Position numbers and translations under genes: made by a program. From NCBI RefSeq assembly GCF_003352835.1, contig NZ_QLVD01000010.1, forward strand, positions 222,536 to 286,535: a stretch of DNA of 64,000 nt, read 5' to 3'. Below are positions 53,597 through 63,791 of this stretch, piece after piece. Below the pieces are notes generated by a model. The model saw nothing but the letters and a program-made list of their open reading frames with translations. It searched no databases and was not told the DNA's origin. The DNA is from Ornithinimicrobium murale (lineage in GTDB: Bacteria; Actinomycetota; Actinomycetes; Actinomycetales; Dermatophilaceae). Numbering within the stretch: position 1 is the stretch's first letter; every line of letters starts with the position of its first letter.

Positions 53597-55801
53597 TCAG
53601 CCACGCTCCAGGAAGGCGGCGCGTTCGGCGTCGAGCCGCGCCAGCTCGGCGCGCAGCTCCGGGTGGTCGGTGAGGTCGGGGTCGGCGCCGACCAGGTGCC
53701 AGGCGTCCTCGTGGGCCGCGGTGATGAGGTCCTCATCACGGGTCAGCTTGAGCAGCCGCAGACTGCTGCGCGCACCGGACTGGGAGGCACCCAGCACGTC
53801 CCCCTCCCGACGCTGGGCCAGGTCCAGGCGGGCCAGCTCGAAGCCGTCCGTCGTGGAGGCCACGGCCTCAAGTCGCTCCAGGCTCTGACTCTCGGCAGCC
53901 TGACTCATCAGCAGGCACAGCCCGGGCTTGGACCCGCGACCGATCCGGCCGCGCAACTGGTGCAGCTGGGAGATCCCGAACCGGTCGGCATCGATGATGA
54001 CCATCTGGGTGGCGTTGGGCACGTCGACCCCCACTTCGATCACGGTGGTGGCGACGAGGACGTCGATCTCGCCGGCAGCAAAGGCGCGCATCGTGGCGTC
54101 CTTGTCCTCGGCCGGCTGACGACCGTGGAGTATGCCGACCCGCAGCCCCGCGGTCGCCGGCAGCTCCTGCAGGGCGCGTTCCACCTGCAGCACGCCGTGC
54201 AGGGAGCCACCCTCCTCGTCCGCATCGTCCTGCTGGATCACGATCGGCCCGCCGGGCCCGAGGTCGGCGGCACCGGGCAGATCGGGGTCGTCCTCCTGAC
54301 CGATCCGCGGGCAGACGACATAGACCTGACCTCCCCGGGCGACCTCCTCGGCGACTCGCTCCCAGGTGCGCTGCACCCACGACGGTTGGTCACCGCGCAC
54401 CACGTGCGTGGTGATCGGCTGCCGTCCGCGGGGCACCTCGGTCATGGTCGAGGTCTCCATATCACCGAAGACGGTCATCGCGACGGTGCGCGGGATGGGG
54501 GTGGCCGTCATGACCAGGGTGTGCGGTGAGGCTCCCTCAACCTTGGCGCGCAGCGCATCCCGCTGCTCCACCCCGAAGCGGTGTTGCTCGTCGACGACGA
54601 CGAGGCCGAGCTCGGCGAACTGCACGTGCTCCTGGATCAGGGCGTGAGTGCCGACGACGATGCCGGCCTCCCCGGAGGCTGCCATCAGCAGGTTGCTGCG
54701 CCGCTCGGCCGCGGGCTGGCTGCCGGTGAGCAGGGCGACCCGGGTCCCGTCGGTGGATCCGCCCAGCAGGCCGGCCTCGGCCAGCGGTCCGAGCATGGCG
54801 GTGATCGAGCGGTGGTGCTGCAGCGCGAGCACCTCCGTGGGCGCCAGCAGGGCGGCCTGGCCCCCCGTATCGATGACGCTCAGCATCGCCAGGAGCGCGA
54901 CGACCGTCTTGCCCGAGCCCACCTCGCCCTGGAGCAACCGGTGCATCGGACGGGTGCGGGCCAGGTCCCCGGTGATCTCGGCGAGCACCTGCTCCTGACC
55001 CTGGGTGAGCTGGAAGGGCAACCGCTCCCGGAACTGGTCGGCCAGGCCGCCGCTGGTCGCCACCCGAGAGGTCGCTGGCACGGCATCCGAGGAGTGGCGC
55101 ATCACGGCGAGTGCCGCCTGCAGGACGAAGGCCTCCTGAAACTTCATCCGCCAGCGGGCCTTGCGTTCCTCCTGGGTGCTGCGGGGCTGGTGCACCATCG
55201 TCAGGGCGTTGCTCAGCGGCGGCAGGCCGCGCTTGGCGCGGACCTCGACGGGAATCGGGTCGGGCATCTCGGCCACCGCGTGCAGCACCAGGTCGACGGC
55301 GGCGGCGACCTTCATCGAGGTCATCTTCGGGACCTGGCGATAGACCGGGATCGGCCCCTCGCCGAAGGCGCTCCCGGCCTCCGCCCCGGCGCCGAGCACC
55401 TCATACTCCGGATGGGTGAGCTGTCGCTTGCCGCCGTAGTGGCTGACGGTGCCGCTCACCAGGACGCGGCGCCCCGGCACGAGGGCCTTCTCGTGGCCCC
55501 AGGCGGAGAAGAAGGTGAGCTCCAGGGCGTTGCCGAGACCGTCCTGGATCGTGGCGATAAGCATGCTGCCACGCCGCTGCCGCATCCTGCGGGTGACGGC
55601 GTGCCGGACGTCGGCCAGCACCACGACGGTGTCCCCCTCGACCAGGGTCGAGAAGTCCGTCGGCCTGGTCGGGTCCAGGTAGTCGCGGGGATAGAACTCC
55701 AGCAGGTCCCGCACCGTGACCAGGTCCTTCTTGGCCAGGTTGGTGGCGGCCTTGGCCACGATCGTGCGCAGGTTGGTGTCCAGGGTCGTCCGCTCGGCCA
55801 T
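53597..55801 (-). CDS. recG: ATP-dependent DNA helicase RecG
   Basis: Remodels stalled forks and branched DNA. 734 aa. Wedge/OB domain at ~50–160; helicase domain 1 with QGEVGSGKTVVALLAML (Walker A, about 310), PTEVLALQH, DEQHRFGVEQR (DExH) and ATPIPRT; domain 2 with GRQPAEDKDATMRAF, TTVIEVGVDVPNA and QLHQLRGRIGRGSKPG. ATG 55801 has GGGAG 4 nt upstream. Sits between the DAK-domain gene and rsmD in the conserved order. Confidence 0.97.
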   Translation of the reverse strand: MAERTTLDTNLRTIVAKAATNLAKKDLVTVRDLLEFYPRDYLDPTRPTDFSTLVEGDTVVVLADVRHAVTRRMRQRRGSMLIATIQDGLGNALELTFFSAWGHEKALVPGRRVLVSGTVSHYGGKRQLTHPEYEVLGAGAEAGSAFGEGPIPVYRQVPKMTSMKVAAAVDLVLHAVAEMPDPIPVEVRAKRGLPPLSNALTMVHQPRSTQEERKARWRMKFQEAFVLQAALAVMRHSSDAVPATSRVATSGGLADQFRERLPFQLTQGQEQVLAEITGDLARTRPMHRLLQGEVGSGKTVVALLAMLSVIDTGGQAALLAPTEVLALQHHRSITAMLGPLAEAGLLGGSTDGTRVALLTGSQPAAERRSNLLMAASGEAGIVVGTHALIQEHVQFAELGLVVVDEQHRFGVEQRDALRAKVEGASPHTLVMTATPIPRTVAMTVFGDMETSTMTEVPRGRQPITTHVVRGDQPSWVQRTWERVAEEVARGGQVYVVCPRIGQEDDPDLPGAADLGPGGPIVIQQDDADEEGGSLHGVLQVERALQELPATAGLRVGILHGRQPAEDKDATMRAFAAGEIDVLVATTVIEVGVDVPNATQMVIIDADRFGISQLHQLRGRIGRGSKPGLCLLMSQAAESQSLERLEAVASTTDGFELARLDLAQRREGDVLGASQSGARSSLRLLKLTRDEDLITAAHEDAWHLVGADPDLTDHPELRAELARLDAERAAFLERG

Positions 55802-55814
55802 CAGTCTCCCGTCC

Positions 55815-57482
55815 TCACTCCGCGCCCAGCAGCCACGGATAGCCCGGCTGCCCCCCGTCGACCCAGGCGACCTCGATCTCCGGGTGGGCTCGCTCGAGAG
55901 CACCGACCACGTGCTCCATCCCCGTCCGTTCGTCCGGACCGACATCGGCCCCGGCAACCACGGTCAACAGCTCGGTCTGGTCGGTCACCAGCCGGGCCAG
56001 CAGGCGGGTGGCCGCCCGGCGGGGGTCGTCGTCGATGACCACGATCTGGCCGTCCAGCAGCCCCAGGGACTGCCCGGCCCGACACGGTCCGGCCCCGGTC
56101 TGGGCATCCCGCGAGGCGACCGTGAGCTCGGCGTGCAGCGTCGCCCCCGCGGCCTCGGCCATCGCGGCCCTCGCACTGAACAGGTCCGCCGCCGGATCGA
56201 GCACCGCCAGCGCCGCCAGCCCCTGGACCGCCGCCCGGCTGGGCACCACCTCGACGACCAGACCGTCCTCGCGCGCTGCAGCGGCCGCCGCCTCCGCTGC
56301 CATCAGCACATCGTCATCATTAGGCAGGACCACCGCCGCCTCGGCTCCCACGGCCCAGATCGCATTGAGCAGCTGTCCCGTCGAGGCTCGTGCGCCTGCT
56401 GCGGAGCGCACGACGGTCGCCCCGGACTGTTCAAAGAGCCGAACCAGGCCGTCGCCGCCGGCACAGGCAACCACCCCGACAGCGGCGCGCGGGTGCAGTG
56501 CGGGAGCGTGCGGCATACCGCCCGTCCTGACCAGGGTCTCGATGGTGACCTGGTGCACGTGGCCGGCCATCGCTCCAGCCTCCACGGCGACCTGTGGCTC
56601 GTCCAGGTGGACGTGCACCCGCCATTCCTCCGGCCCACCGACGACCAGGACCGAGTTGCCGACCTGCTCCAGGTGCGCTCGCAGGTGACCCACGCTGGCC
56701 TCGTCGGAGGCACTGAGGAGGAACATCACCTCATAGGCCCCCTCCCCGTCGTCGCCGCACTCGACCGGTGGCAGGACGGCGCCGCCCCGGAACCACGGGC
56801 TCGAGCCTGCATCTGCCTCGACCCGGCCGTCGGTCAGCACCCGCAGCAGGGCCTCCAGGACGATGACCAGTCCGGCTCCCCCGGCATCCACCACACCGGC
56901 CCGTGCGAGGGCCGGCAACTGGGTGGGAGTGTGCTCCAGTGCGCGGCGAGCTGCCTCGAGAGCGGCCGCGCTGACGTCGGCCGGGGTGGCCTCCTGATCG
57001 GCTGCCGCCTCGCGGGCTGCCGCGGCGGCGGCGCGGGAGACCGACAGGATGGTGCCCTCCACGGGCGAGGAGACCCCGGCCCAGGCGAGCTGGTCGGCGC
57101 GGGTGAACGCCTCAGCGAGCAGATCGGCCCCGAGGTCGTCCGCTGTGGCATCGACCGCGGCAGCGGCCTCGTGCAGGCCGCGTGCAAGCTGGCTCAGGAT
57201 CACCCCGGAGTTGCCGCGGGCCGACAGCAGCATGCCGCGAGCCAGGAGTGCCAGGCCCTGCGTGAGACTGATGTCTGCGCCGGCGACGTCGTGGTGCCCT
57301 CGCAGGACGTCGAGCGCGCCGTCGAAGGTGAGGAACATGTTGGTCCCCGTGTCGCCGTCGGGCACGGGAAAGACATTGAGCGCGTCGATCTTGGCTCGGG
57401 CATCAGCCAGGCCCGCGCGAGCTGCCAGGGCCCAGCGGCGCGCGGCAGCCAGGTCCAGCGGGAGCGCGGTCGGGGTGCTCAC
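55815..57482 (-). CDS. DhaL/DegV-type fatty acid kinase FakA-like protein
   Basis: 555 aa. N-terminal DhaL domain with the ADP/Mg2+ loop NVFPVPDGDTGTNMFLT (about 36–52) and SARGNSGVILSQLARG (about 87–102); a middle domain and a C-terminal domain typical of YloV/FakA follow. FakA phosphorylates fatty acids held by FakB (DegV) proteins; no FakB gene is next to it here. Known in actinobacteria as the DAK2 gene before recG. ATG 57482; recG follows 13 nt downstream. Confidence 0.88.
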   Translation of the reverse strand: MSTPTALPLDLAAARRWALAARAGLADARAKIDALNVFPVPDGDTGTNMFLTFDGALDVLRGHHDVAGADISLTQGLALLARGMLLSARGNSGVILSQLARGLHEAAAAVDATADDLGADLLAEAFTRADQLAWAGVSSPVEGTILSVSRAAAAAAREAAADQEATPADVSAAALEAARRALEHTPTQLPALARAGVVDAGGAGLVIVLEALLRVLTDGRVEADAGSSPWFRGGAVLPPVECGDDGEGAYEVMFLLSASDEASVGHLRAHLEQVGNSVLVVGGPEEWRVHVHLDEPQVAVEAGAMAGHVHQVTIETLVRTGGMPHAPALHPRAAVGVVACAGGDGLVRLFEQSGATVVRSAAGARASTGQLLNAIWAVGAEAAVVLPNDDDVLMAAEAAAAAAREDGLVVEVVPSRAAVQGLAALAVLDPAADLFSARAAMAEAAGATLHAELTVASRDAQTGAGPCRAGQSLGLLDGQIVVIDDDPRRAATRLLARLVTDQTELLTVVAGADVGPDERTGMEHVVGALERAHPEIEVAWVDGGQPGYPWLLGAE

Positions 57483-57679
57483 GGGTCACCTGCCTTGATC
57501 TGCTCGCGTGCGGACCGGACTCGCTCGGTCCTGGTTGTGGGGGGCACCCGCAGGTTATCGCCCGGGGCGGACCTGCCATCGCAGCCGTCCACACCCGCGT
57601 GCGCCGTGGCCGGGCAGGCCACGGCCGACTAGTCTGGGCAGGGCCGGGCATCACCGGCGTTCGTGGCGCTGGGCCGTTT

Positions 57680-57709
57680 TGGCGCGTGCGCCCGACGTCG
57701 GCTACGCTA
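57680..57709 (+). promoter_or_regulatory. Promoter of rpmB
   Basis: TTGGCG (57680–57685), 18-nt spacer, TACGCT (57704–57709). Predicted start near 57716 gives an ~80-nt leader to GTG 57799. Confidence 0.6.
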
Positions 57710-57798
57710 GGCCGGTTCCCGAAAGACTTCGCGGCGCTCCAGTGTGCGTTGTGGCGGTCGGGGACGCGCCGATCCACCATTCGACCTCAGGAGACACC

Positions 57799-57996
57799 GT
57801 GGCTGCCACTTGCGACGTCTGCGGCAAGGGACCGAGCTTCGGTCACAGCATCTCGCACTCCCACCGCCGCACCAAGCGCCGTTGGAACCCGAACATCCAG
57901 CGTGTGCGGGCCCTCGTCGGACCCAAGGGTGTGACCCCCAAGCGCGTCAACGTGTGCACCTCCTGCCTGAAGGCGGGCAAGGTCACCACGCGCTGA
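57799..57996 (+). CDS. rpmB: 50S ribosomal protein L28 (zinc-binding form)
   Basis: 65 aa. [32 protein letters not shown] start and two CxxC pairs (CDVC, CTSC) mark the zinc-containing L28. AGGAG 5 nt before GTG 57799 sets the start. Monocistronic: own promoter, and a T-tailed terminator 28 nt after the stop. Divergent from the FakA-like gene. Confidence 0.96.
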   Translation: MAATCDVCGKGPSFGHSISHSHRRTKRRWNPNIQRVRALVGPKGVTPKRVNVCTSCLKAGKVTTR

Positions 57997-58023
57997 CACC
58001 CCGCGGTCGCAGACCGCGTCGAC

Positions 58024-58054
58024 AAGCCGGACTCCCCTGTGGAGGCCGGCTTTT
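58024..58054 (+). terminator. Intrinsic terminator of rpmB
   Basis: AAGCCGG-A-CTCC (58024–58035) / GGAG-G-CCGGCTT (58041–58052), one A·G mismatch, 5-nt loop, ends in TTTT. One of few in the window with a T-run. Confidence 0.8.
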
Positions 58055-58150
58055 GTCATCCCCGCGGCTACCGAAGCCTGACCAGGGGAAGCGCCGACCG
58101 GCAGGTCCACTCTACCCTGAAGCCCGAACCCGCCGGGCAAGGTCAGCTGA

Positions 58151-58240
58151 CATCCAGGTGCCCACGCGCTCGGTCGCCTGACATCCCAGGTGCCCACGCG
58201 CCCGGTCGGGAGAATATCCAGGTGCCCACGCGCTCGGTCG
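58151..58240. repeat. Three direct repeats, exact 32-bp period (array B)
   Basis: Core CGCTCGGTC (CGCCCGGTC in the middle copy) starts at 58167, 58199 and 58231: 32 bp twice. Each copy reads CCAGGTGCCCACGCGCTCGG plus TCG with few changes. It lies between the rpmB terminator and the convergent thiL stop, the same setting as array A at 17.7 kb. Confidence 0.8.
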
Positions 58241-58254
58241 GCATGCGGGAGGTG

Positions 58255-59265
58255 TTAGCCGCCGAAGTGGTCCCAGCCGCCTCCGGCGGCGCGCTCCCCC
58301 CGCCACCAGACCCCCGGTCCTGGGCCACCTGCCGCTGCGGTGCTCCCGATGACCGTCCAACCAGCCGGGGCCCCACCGGCTGGGAAGGTCGCGAGCAGAG
58401 AGTGCTCCTCCCCTCCTGTCAGCACACAGTCCACCGCAGTGGTCTCGCCAAGCACAGGCTCGAACTCTGCCGCAAGACGAGTGATGGCCTGCTCGTCCAG
58501 GTCCAGCCGCAGCGAGCTTGCCTCGGCGATCCGGCCGCCGTCCCGGACCAGACCGTCAGACACGTCAATCATCGCCGTCGCTCCGGCTGCCGCTGCGAGC
58601 GGTCCCTGGCTCAGGTCCGGGTCGGGGCGGCAGTGGTAGGCGACCCACCCGGAGGCGACCTCGGCAGACTCCTGGGGCGGCCACCACCCGGCGTCACTGC
58701 GCCGCAGCAGCTCCAGCCCGGCGGCGGACCGTCCGAGCGACCCGGAGACCGCGACCTCCTGACCGGGCGCCGCTCCCGAGCGCAGCACGGCCGCGCCGCC
58801 GGGCAGTTCACCCAGGGCAGTGATCGAGACCATCACGGTCCCGTCGGAGGAGGACAGGTCGCCCCCGATCACCGGGACGCCCCACGAGTCGGCGACCGAT
58901 GCAATCCCCGCCGTGAGGTCCCGCGCCCACTGTGCAGCCAGCGTGCCCGGCGCGACGAGCGTGACGAGCAGACCGGTGCCTGCACCACCCATCGCCGCTA
59001 GATCGGCGAGGTTCTGCACGACGACCTTGGCCCCGACGTCCTCGGCGGAGGACCACTCATCGAGCCAGTCCCGGCCGCGCACCATGGTGTCGGTCGTCGC
59101 CAGGACGGGGCCGGAGGTGGCCAGCAGGGCGGTGTCGTCACCGGGCCCCACCAGCACCGCGTCCGAGGTGCGCAGCAGCGCGAAGATGTCCCCCAGGATC
59201 CCGGCCTCGCCGAGCTCCCCAAGGGTCGCCGAGCCCTCAGCAGAACCCTCTGCCGCAGCCGACAT
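58255..59265 (-). CDS. thiL: Thiamine-monophosphate kinase
   Basis: Makes thiamine pyrophosphate, the active cofactor. 336 aa from ATG 59265 (GGGAGGAGG 6 nt upstream). Conserved: VGPGDDTALL (about 39–48, Mg-ATP), TTDTMVRGRDW, VVVQNLADLAAMGG, IGGDLSSSDG and IDVSDGLVRDGGRIA (about 230–244). The C-terminus ends close to repeat array B. Divergent from the RAM-domain gene. Confidence 0.93.
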   Translation of the reverse strand: MSAAAEGSAEGSATLGELGEAGILGDIFALLRTSDAVLVGPGDDTALLATSGPVLATTDTMVRGRDWLDEWSSAEDVGAKVVVQNLADLAAMGGAGTGLLVTLVAPGTLAAQWARDLTAGIASVADSWGVPVIGGDLSSSDGTVMVSITALGELPGGAAVLRSGAAPGQEVAVSGSLGRSAAGLELLRRSDAGWWPPQESAEVASGWVAYHCRPDPDLSQGPLAAAAGATAMIDVSDGLVRDGGRIAEASSLRLDLDEQAITRLAAEFEPVLGETTAVDCVLTGGEEHSLLATFPAGGAPAGWTVIGSTAAAGGPGPGVWWRGERAAGGGWDHFGG

Positions 59266-59356
59266 GCCAGGCCTCCTCCCGCGTCGCGTCCCTGCACGGT
59301 AGCGTCTGCAGGACGGTGGGCTGTGCAGCGGCCCGCACCAGGCAACAGGAGGCGAC

Positions 59357-59590
59357 ATGGTCCAGGCGTACATCCTCATCCAGACCGAGGTCGGCAAGTC
59401 GGGTGTCGTCTCACGCACCGTGGGCCAGCTCCCCGGTGTGGTGACGTCCGAGGACGTGACCGGGCCCTACGACGTGATCGCTCGCGTCGAGGCCCCGAGC
59501 GTGGATGACCTTGGGCGACAGGTGATCTCGCAGATCCAGGAGGTCCCGCACATCACCCGCACCACGACCTGCACGGTGGTCCACCTCTGA
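59357..59590 (+). CDS. Stand-alone RAM (Lrp/AsnC ligand-binding) domain protein
   Basis: 77 aa consisting only of the Lrp/AsnC effector domain: VQAYILIQTEVGKSGVV, GVVTSEDVTGPYDVIARVEAPSVDDL and HITRTTTCTVVHL. The DNA-binding HTH of true Lrp regulators is absent; the AGGAGGcgac Shine–Dalgarno right before ATG 59357 and the thiL promoter upstream leave no room for it. Such proteins oligomerise and bind amino acids; regulatory role unclear. Confidence 0.88.
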   Translation: MVQAYILIQTEVGKSGVVSRTVGQLPGVVTSEDVTGPYDVIARVEAPSVDDLGRQVISQIQEVPHITRTTTCTVVHL

Positions 59591-59640
59591 CCCCGCGGAC
59601 CGACACCCGGGCCCCCGCCCGGGCGAGCCGGGTCGGTGCG

Positions 59641-60072
59641 GTGGGCCTCGGCATACTCCTGGTCCTCCTGTTCCTCAGCGCCTGCTCCTCTGCCGTCAAG
59701 GTGGCTCCTTTCGAGGGTGCCGAGACCCCGGAGTGTCACGCGGTGGGCGCTCTGTGGCCGAGCACGGTGGGCGACGCCCAGTGGCGCGAGACCGCCGTTG
59801 ACTCGGTGACCGTCGCGGCCTGGGGGGACCCCGCAATCATCGCCCGGTGCGGCGCGGTGCCTCCCGGACCGACCGAGGACCTGTGCATCGACAGCGCCGG
59901 CGTGGACTGGATCGTCGAGGAGCTCGAGGATGGCACCTCCTTCACGACCTATGGCCGCAGCCCGGCCATCCAGGTGCTGGTGCCTGATGCCTACTCCACC
60001 CCTCCCCTGCTCCTGCCGGCATTCGGCCCCGCGGCGGAGACCATCGAGCAGGGCTCCAACCGCTGCTCGTGA
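59641..60072 (+). CDS. DUF3515 family lipoprotein
   Basis: 143 aa. Starts VGLGILLVLLFLSACSS: signal peptide with lipobox LSAC (Cys15). CHAVGALWPSTVGDAQWRETAVDS, AWGDPAIIARCGAVPPGPTEDLC and VDWIVEEL match the DUF3515 family, found beside ddl in actinobacteria. Three further Cys could form disulfides. Follows the RAM-domain gene by 50 nt. Function unknown; cell-surface by signal. Confidence 0.88.
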   Translation: MGLGILLVLLFLSACSSAVKVAPFEGAETPECHAVGALWPSTVGDAQWRETAVDSVTVAAWGDPAIIARCGAVPPGPTEDLCIDSAGVDWIVEELEDGTSFTTYGRSPAIQVLVPDAYSTPPLLLPAFGPAAETIEQGSNRCS

Positions 60073-60136
60073 GCGTGCTGCAGCTGCGCCAGCCCACCAG
60101 CCACCAGAGGGCCGAGGCGGTCGGCGGGACCCGGAC

Positions 60137-61312
<1,176 letters not shown>

Positions 61313-61377
61313 CGCGGGTGAGCCTAATCGGTGGGAGCGGCAACTCCGGGGAACAGGAGCGGGTGTCCGGTGGGAAG

Positions 61378-62379
61378 TCAGTGACGCTCGTGCTTGTGCG
61401 GCCGGGCCATCAGCTGGTCGCCCAGCTCGCGCACGTCCATCGCATGCTCGACCACCGCCGTGACCCCGGCGCAGATCGGCATATCCACCCCGTGGACGGC
61501 CGCCAGGTCCCGGATCGAGCGGCAGGACTTGACGCCCTCCGCGGTCTGGCTGGTGATCGCCACGACCTCCTCCACCGACATCCCCTTGCCCAGGTTGACG
61601 CCGAAGGAGTGGTTGCGCGACAGCGGCGACATGCAGGTGGCGATGAGGTCGCCGACACCGGCCAGCCCCATCAGGGTTGCCGGGTCGGCGCCGAGGGCGG
61701 CTCCGAGCCGGGCCGTCTCCGCCAGCCCCCGGGTGATGATCGTGGCCTTGGTGTTGTCGCCGTAGCCCAGCCCCTCGGCCATGCCGACAGCGAGGGCGAT
61801 GACATTCTTGACGGCACCTCCGAGCTCGGCCCCGACCACATCGGTCTGGGTGTAGGGGCGGAAGTAGCTGTTGGCGCACGCTCCGGCGACCTGCTCGGCG
61901 GTGTCGAGGGCACGGCAGGCCACCACGGCGGCCGCGGGCTGCTTGTCGGCGATCTCCCGGGAGAGGTTGGGGCCGGAGACGACCACGACCTGGTCAGCGG
62001 GCACCCCGCCCGCCTCGTGGATGACCTCGCTCATGCGCAGGCCGGTGCCCAGCTCGATGCCCTTCATCAGGGAGACCACAGGCACTCCGGTCGGCAGGTG
62101 GTGCCCCCACTCGGCGAGATTCGCCCGCAGCACCTGCGAGGGGATCGCCAGGACGATCAGATCCGCACCGCGTGCCGCAACCGCAGGGTCGGCCGTGGCC
62201 GTGATCGACTCGGGCAGAACGAGATCCGGCAGGTAGGCCGAGTTGACTCGGTCGGCGTTGATCGCCTCGGCCACCTCCTGCCGGCGGGCGTGCAGCACCG
62301 CCTCGCCGCCAGCGTCGGCGAGCACGGCCGCGAAGGCCGTGCCCCAGGAGCCGCTGCCGAAGACCGCCGTGCGCGTCAC
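61378..62379 (-). CDS. gpsA: Glycerol-3-phosphate dehydrogenase [NAD(P)+]
   Basis: Makes sn-glycerol 3-phosphate for phospholipid synthesis. 333 aa from GTG 62379, which overlaps the plsC stop by 4 nt. NAD loop VFGSGSWGTAFA (GxGxxG, about 5–16), ELGGAVKNVIALAVGMAEGLGYGDNTKA (about 180–207) with the catalytic Lys, and GLAGVGDLIATCMSPLSRN. Complements the glycerol kinase route at the other end of the window. Confidence 0.96.
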   Translation of the reverse strand: MTRTAVFGSGSWGTAFAAVLADAGGEAVLHARRQEVAEAINADRVNSAYLPDLVLPESITATADPAVAARGADLIVLAIPSQVLRANLAEWGHHLPTGVPVVSLMKGIELGTGLRMSEVIHEAGGVPADQVVVVSGPNLSREIADKQPAAAVVACRALDTAEQVAGACANSYFRPYTQTDVVGAELGGAVKNVIALAVGMAEGLGYGDNTKATIITRGLAETARLGAALGADPATLMGLAGVGDLIATCMSPLSRNHSFGVNLGKGMSVEEVVAITSQTAEGVKSCRSIRDLAAVHGVDMPICAGVTAVVEHAMDVRELGDQLMARPHKHERH

Positions 62380-63107
62380 GGCCGCGACTTCCCGTCCCAC
62401 ACGAAACGTTCCGTGGGCGGCTCCTCGTTGCGGATCTGCGCCAGCACCTCGGTCACCGCTGCCATGATCCGCTCCGTGGCCTGCGTCGCGGCGGCGGAGT
62501 CAGTGCGACCGACCAGGTCGGACAGCTCGACTGGCGCGCCGGCACGCACGTGCATCGCGTGCCGGGAGAAGAGCCCCTTGGGCCGGCGGGCGTAGGGCGG
62601 CAGGAGGTTCTGAGCGCCCCACTGGGCGATGGGGATCACTGGCGCCCCTGTCATCAGCGCCAGACGTCCGACGCCGTTCTTGGCCCGCATCGGCCACAGC
62701 CCCGGGTCCCGGGTCAGGGTGCCCTCGGGCATGATCACGACGCAGTCACCACCCTCGATGGCGGCCGCTGCGTCCCGCAGGGACTCGGAGGCCTGTCGCG
62801 TCCCACGGTAGACCGGCACCTGACCCAGGCTGTGCAGCGCCCGGCCCAGCACCGGGATGTCGAACAGTCCCGACTTCGCCAGGAAGCGCGGCGCCCATCC
62901 GTGGTTGACCAGGTAGTGCGCCACCATGAACGGGTCGATCTCCGAGAGGTGGTTGCCGGCCACGAGGAAGCCCCCGGTCTCGGGGAGGTTCTCGCCCCCG
63001 CTCCACTCCTGTCGGGTCATCCGGGCCAGCACCGGACGCAGCGTGGCGATCACCCCCCGGTAGGCCAGCGGGGTCTGCGTGCGAAGCGGCTGTGGTTCCA
63101 CGGGCAC
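62376..63107 (-). CDS. plsC: 1-acyl-sn-glycerol-3-phosphate acyltransferase
   Basis: 243 aa. Adds the second acyl chain to make phosphatidate, the substrate of CdsA. Catalytic NHLSEIDPFM (HxxxxD, about 52–61), substrate motif VPVYRGTRQ, and PEGTLTRDPGLWPMRAKNG (about 124–142). GTG 63107 or 63101. No strong membrane span; probably peripheral. Coupled to gpsA. Confidence 0.92.
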   Translation of the reverse strand: MPVEPQPLRTQTPLAYRGVIATLRPVLARMTRQEWSGGENLPETGGFLVAGNHLSEIDPFMVAHYLVNHGWAPRFLAKSGLFDIPVLGRALHSLGQVPVYRGTRQASESLRDAAAAIEGGDCVVIMPEGTLTRDPGLWPMRAKNGVGRLALMTGAPVIPIAQWGAQNLLPPYARRPKGLFSRHAMHVRAGAPVELSDLVGRTDSAAATQATERIMAAVTEVLAQIRNEEPPTERFVWDGKSRP

Positions 63108-63164
63108 ATCTTGTCACCCTCGGCCGTCGCCGGTGTCCTGGCCGGCCCACGGCATACTGAGGTC

Positions 63165-63791
63165 GTGCCCGAACGAGTCCGCTGGCGCCTGGTGGTGCCG
63201 GTCAAGGAGGCCAGGATCGCCAAGAGCCGCCTACAGCCGCCCGCCCCGCTGTCCCGGCCCGAGCTCGCCAGGGCGATCGCCCTGGACACCCTGGAGGCCG
63301 TATGCCGAGGGCTGGCTCCCGTGGATGTGGTCACCGTGACCTCTGATGAGCACATCCGGGGTGCTGCCGAGAGCCTCGGCTGCCAGGTGGTGACCGACCC
63401 TGGCACGGGCCTCAACGACGCGATCCTCGCTGGGCTGCAGGTGGCCGCGGCGCCCAAAGCCGCCGTGGCGGTCCTGCTCGGGGACCTGCCGGCACTGCGC
63501 CCCGAGGACCTGCTGGCCGGGCTCTCCGCCTGCGCACGGCACGAGCGGGCGGTCGTTCCGGACCGGAACGGCAGCGGCACGGTCCTGCTCACCGCGCGCC
63601 CCGGCGCGCCCCTGGTCCCCAGCTTTGGCAACGGCTCGGCAGCGCGGCACGCCCAGCGCGCCGAGCTCCTGCCCCTCGACCTTCCACGGCTGCGCCAGGA
63701 CGTCGACGACCTGGCTGACCTGACGGCCGCGGCCCAACTGGGCGTGGGTCCGCACACGGCGCGGGTGCTGGCGCTCGCGGCCGCCGACTAG
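63165..63791 (+). CDS. cofC: 2-phospho-L-lactate/phosphoenolpyruvate guanylyltransferase
   Basis: 208 aa. GTP-dependent first step of coenzyme F420 side-chain synthesis (FbiD in mycobacteria). VVPVKEARIAKSRLQP (about 10–25, nucleotide-binding), DPGTGLNDAILAGL (about 77–90), LLGDLPALRPEDL (about 105–117) and PDRNGSGTVLL (about 133–143) are diagnostic. GTG 63165 is chosen by homology; CATACT lies 6 nt upstream. Suggests the organism makes F420. Divergent from plsC. Confidence 0.93.
   Translation: MPERVRWRLVVPVKEARIAKSRLQPPAPLSRPELARAIALDTLEAVCRGLAPVDVVTVTSDEHIRGAAESLGCQVVTDPGTGLNDAILAGLQVAAAPKAAVAVLLGDLPALRPEDLLAGLSACARHERAVVPDRNGSGTVLLTARPGAPLVPSFGNGSAARHAQRAELLPLDLPRLRQDVDDLADLTAAAQLGVGPHTARVLALAAAD

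Noticed and set aside
58151..58240. 32-bp-period array as a CRISPR
   Set aside because: Only three copies, no separate unique spacers of constant length beyond ~14 varying bases, and no cas gene in the window.
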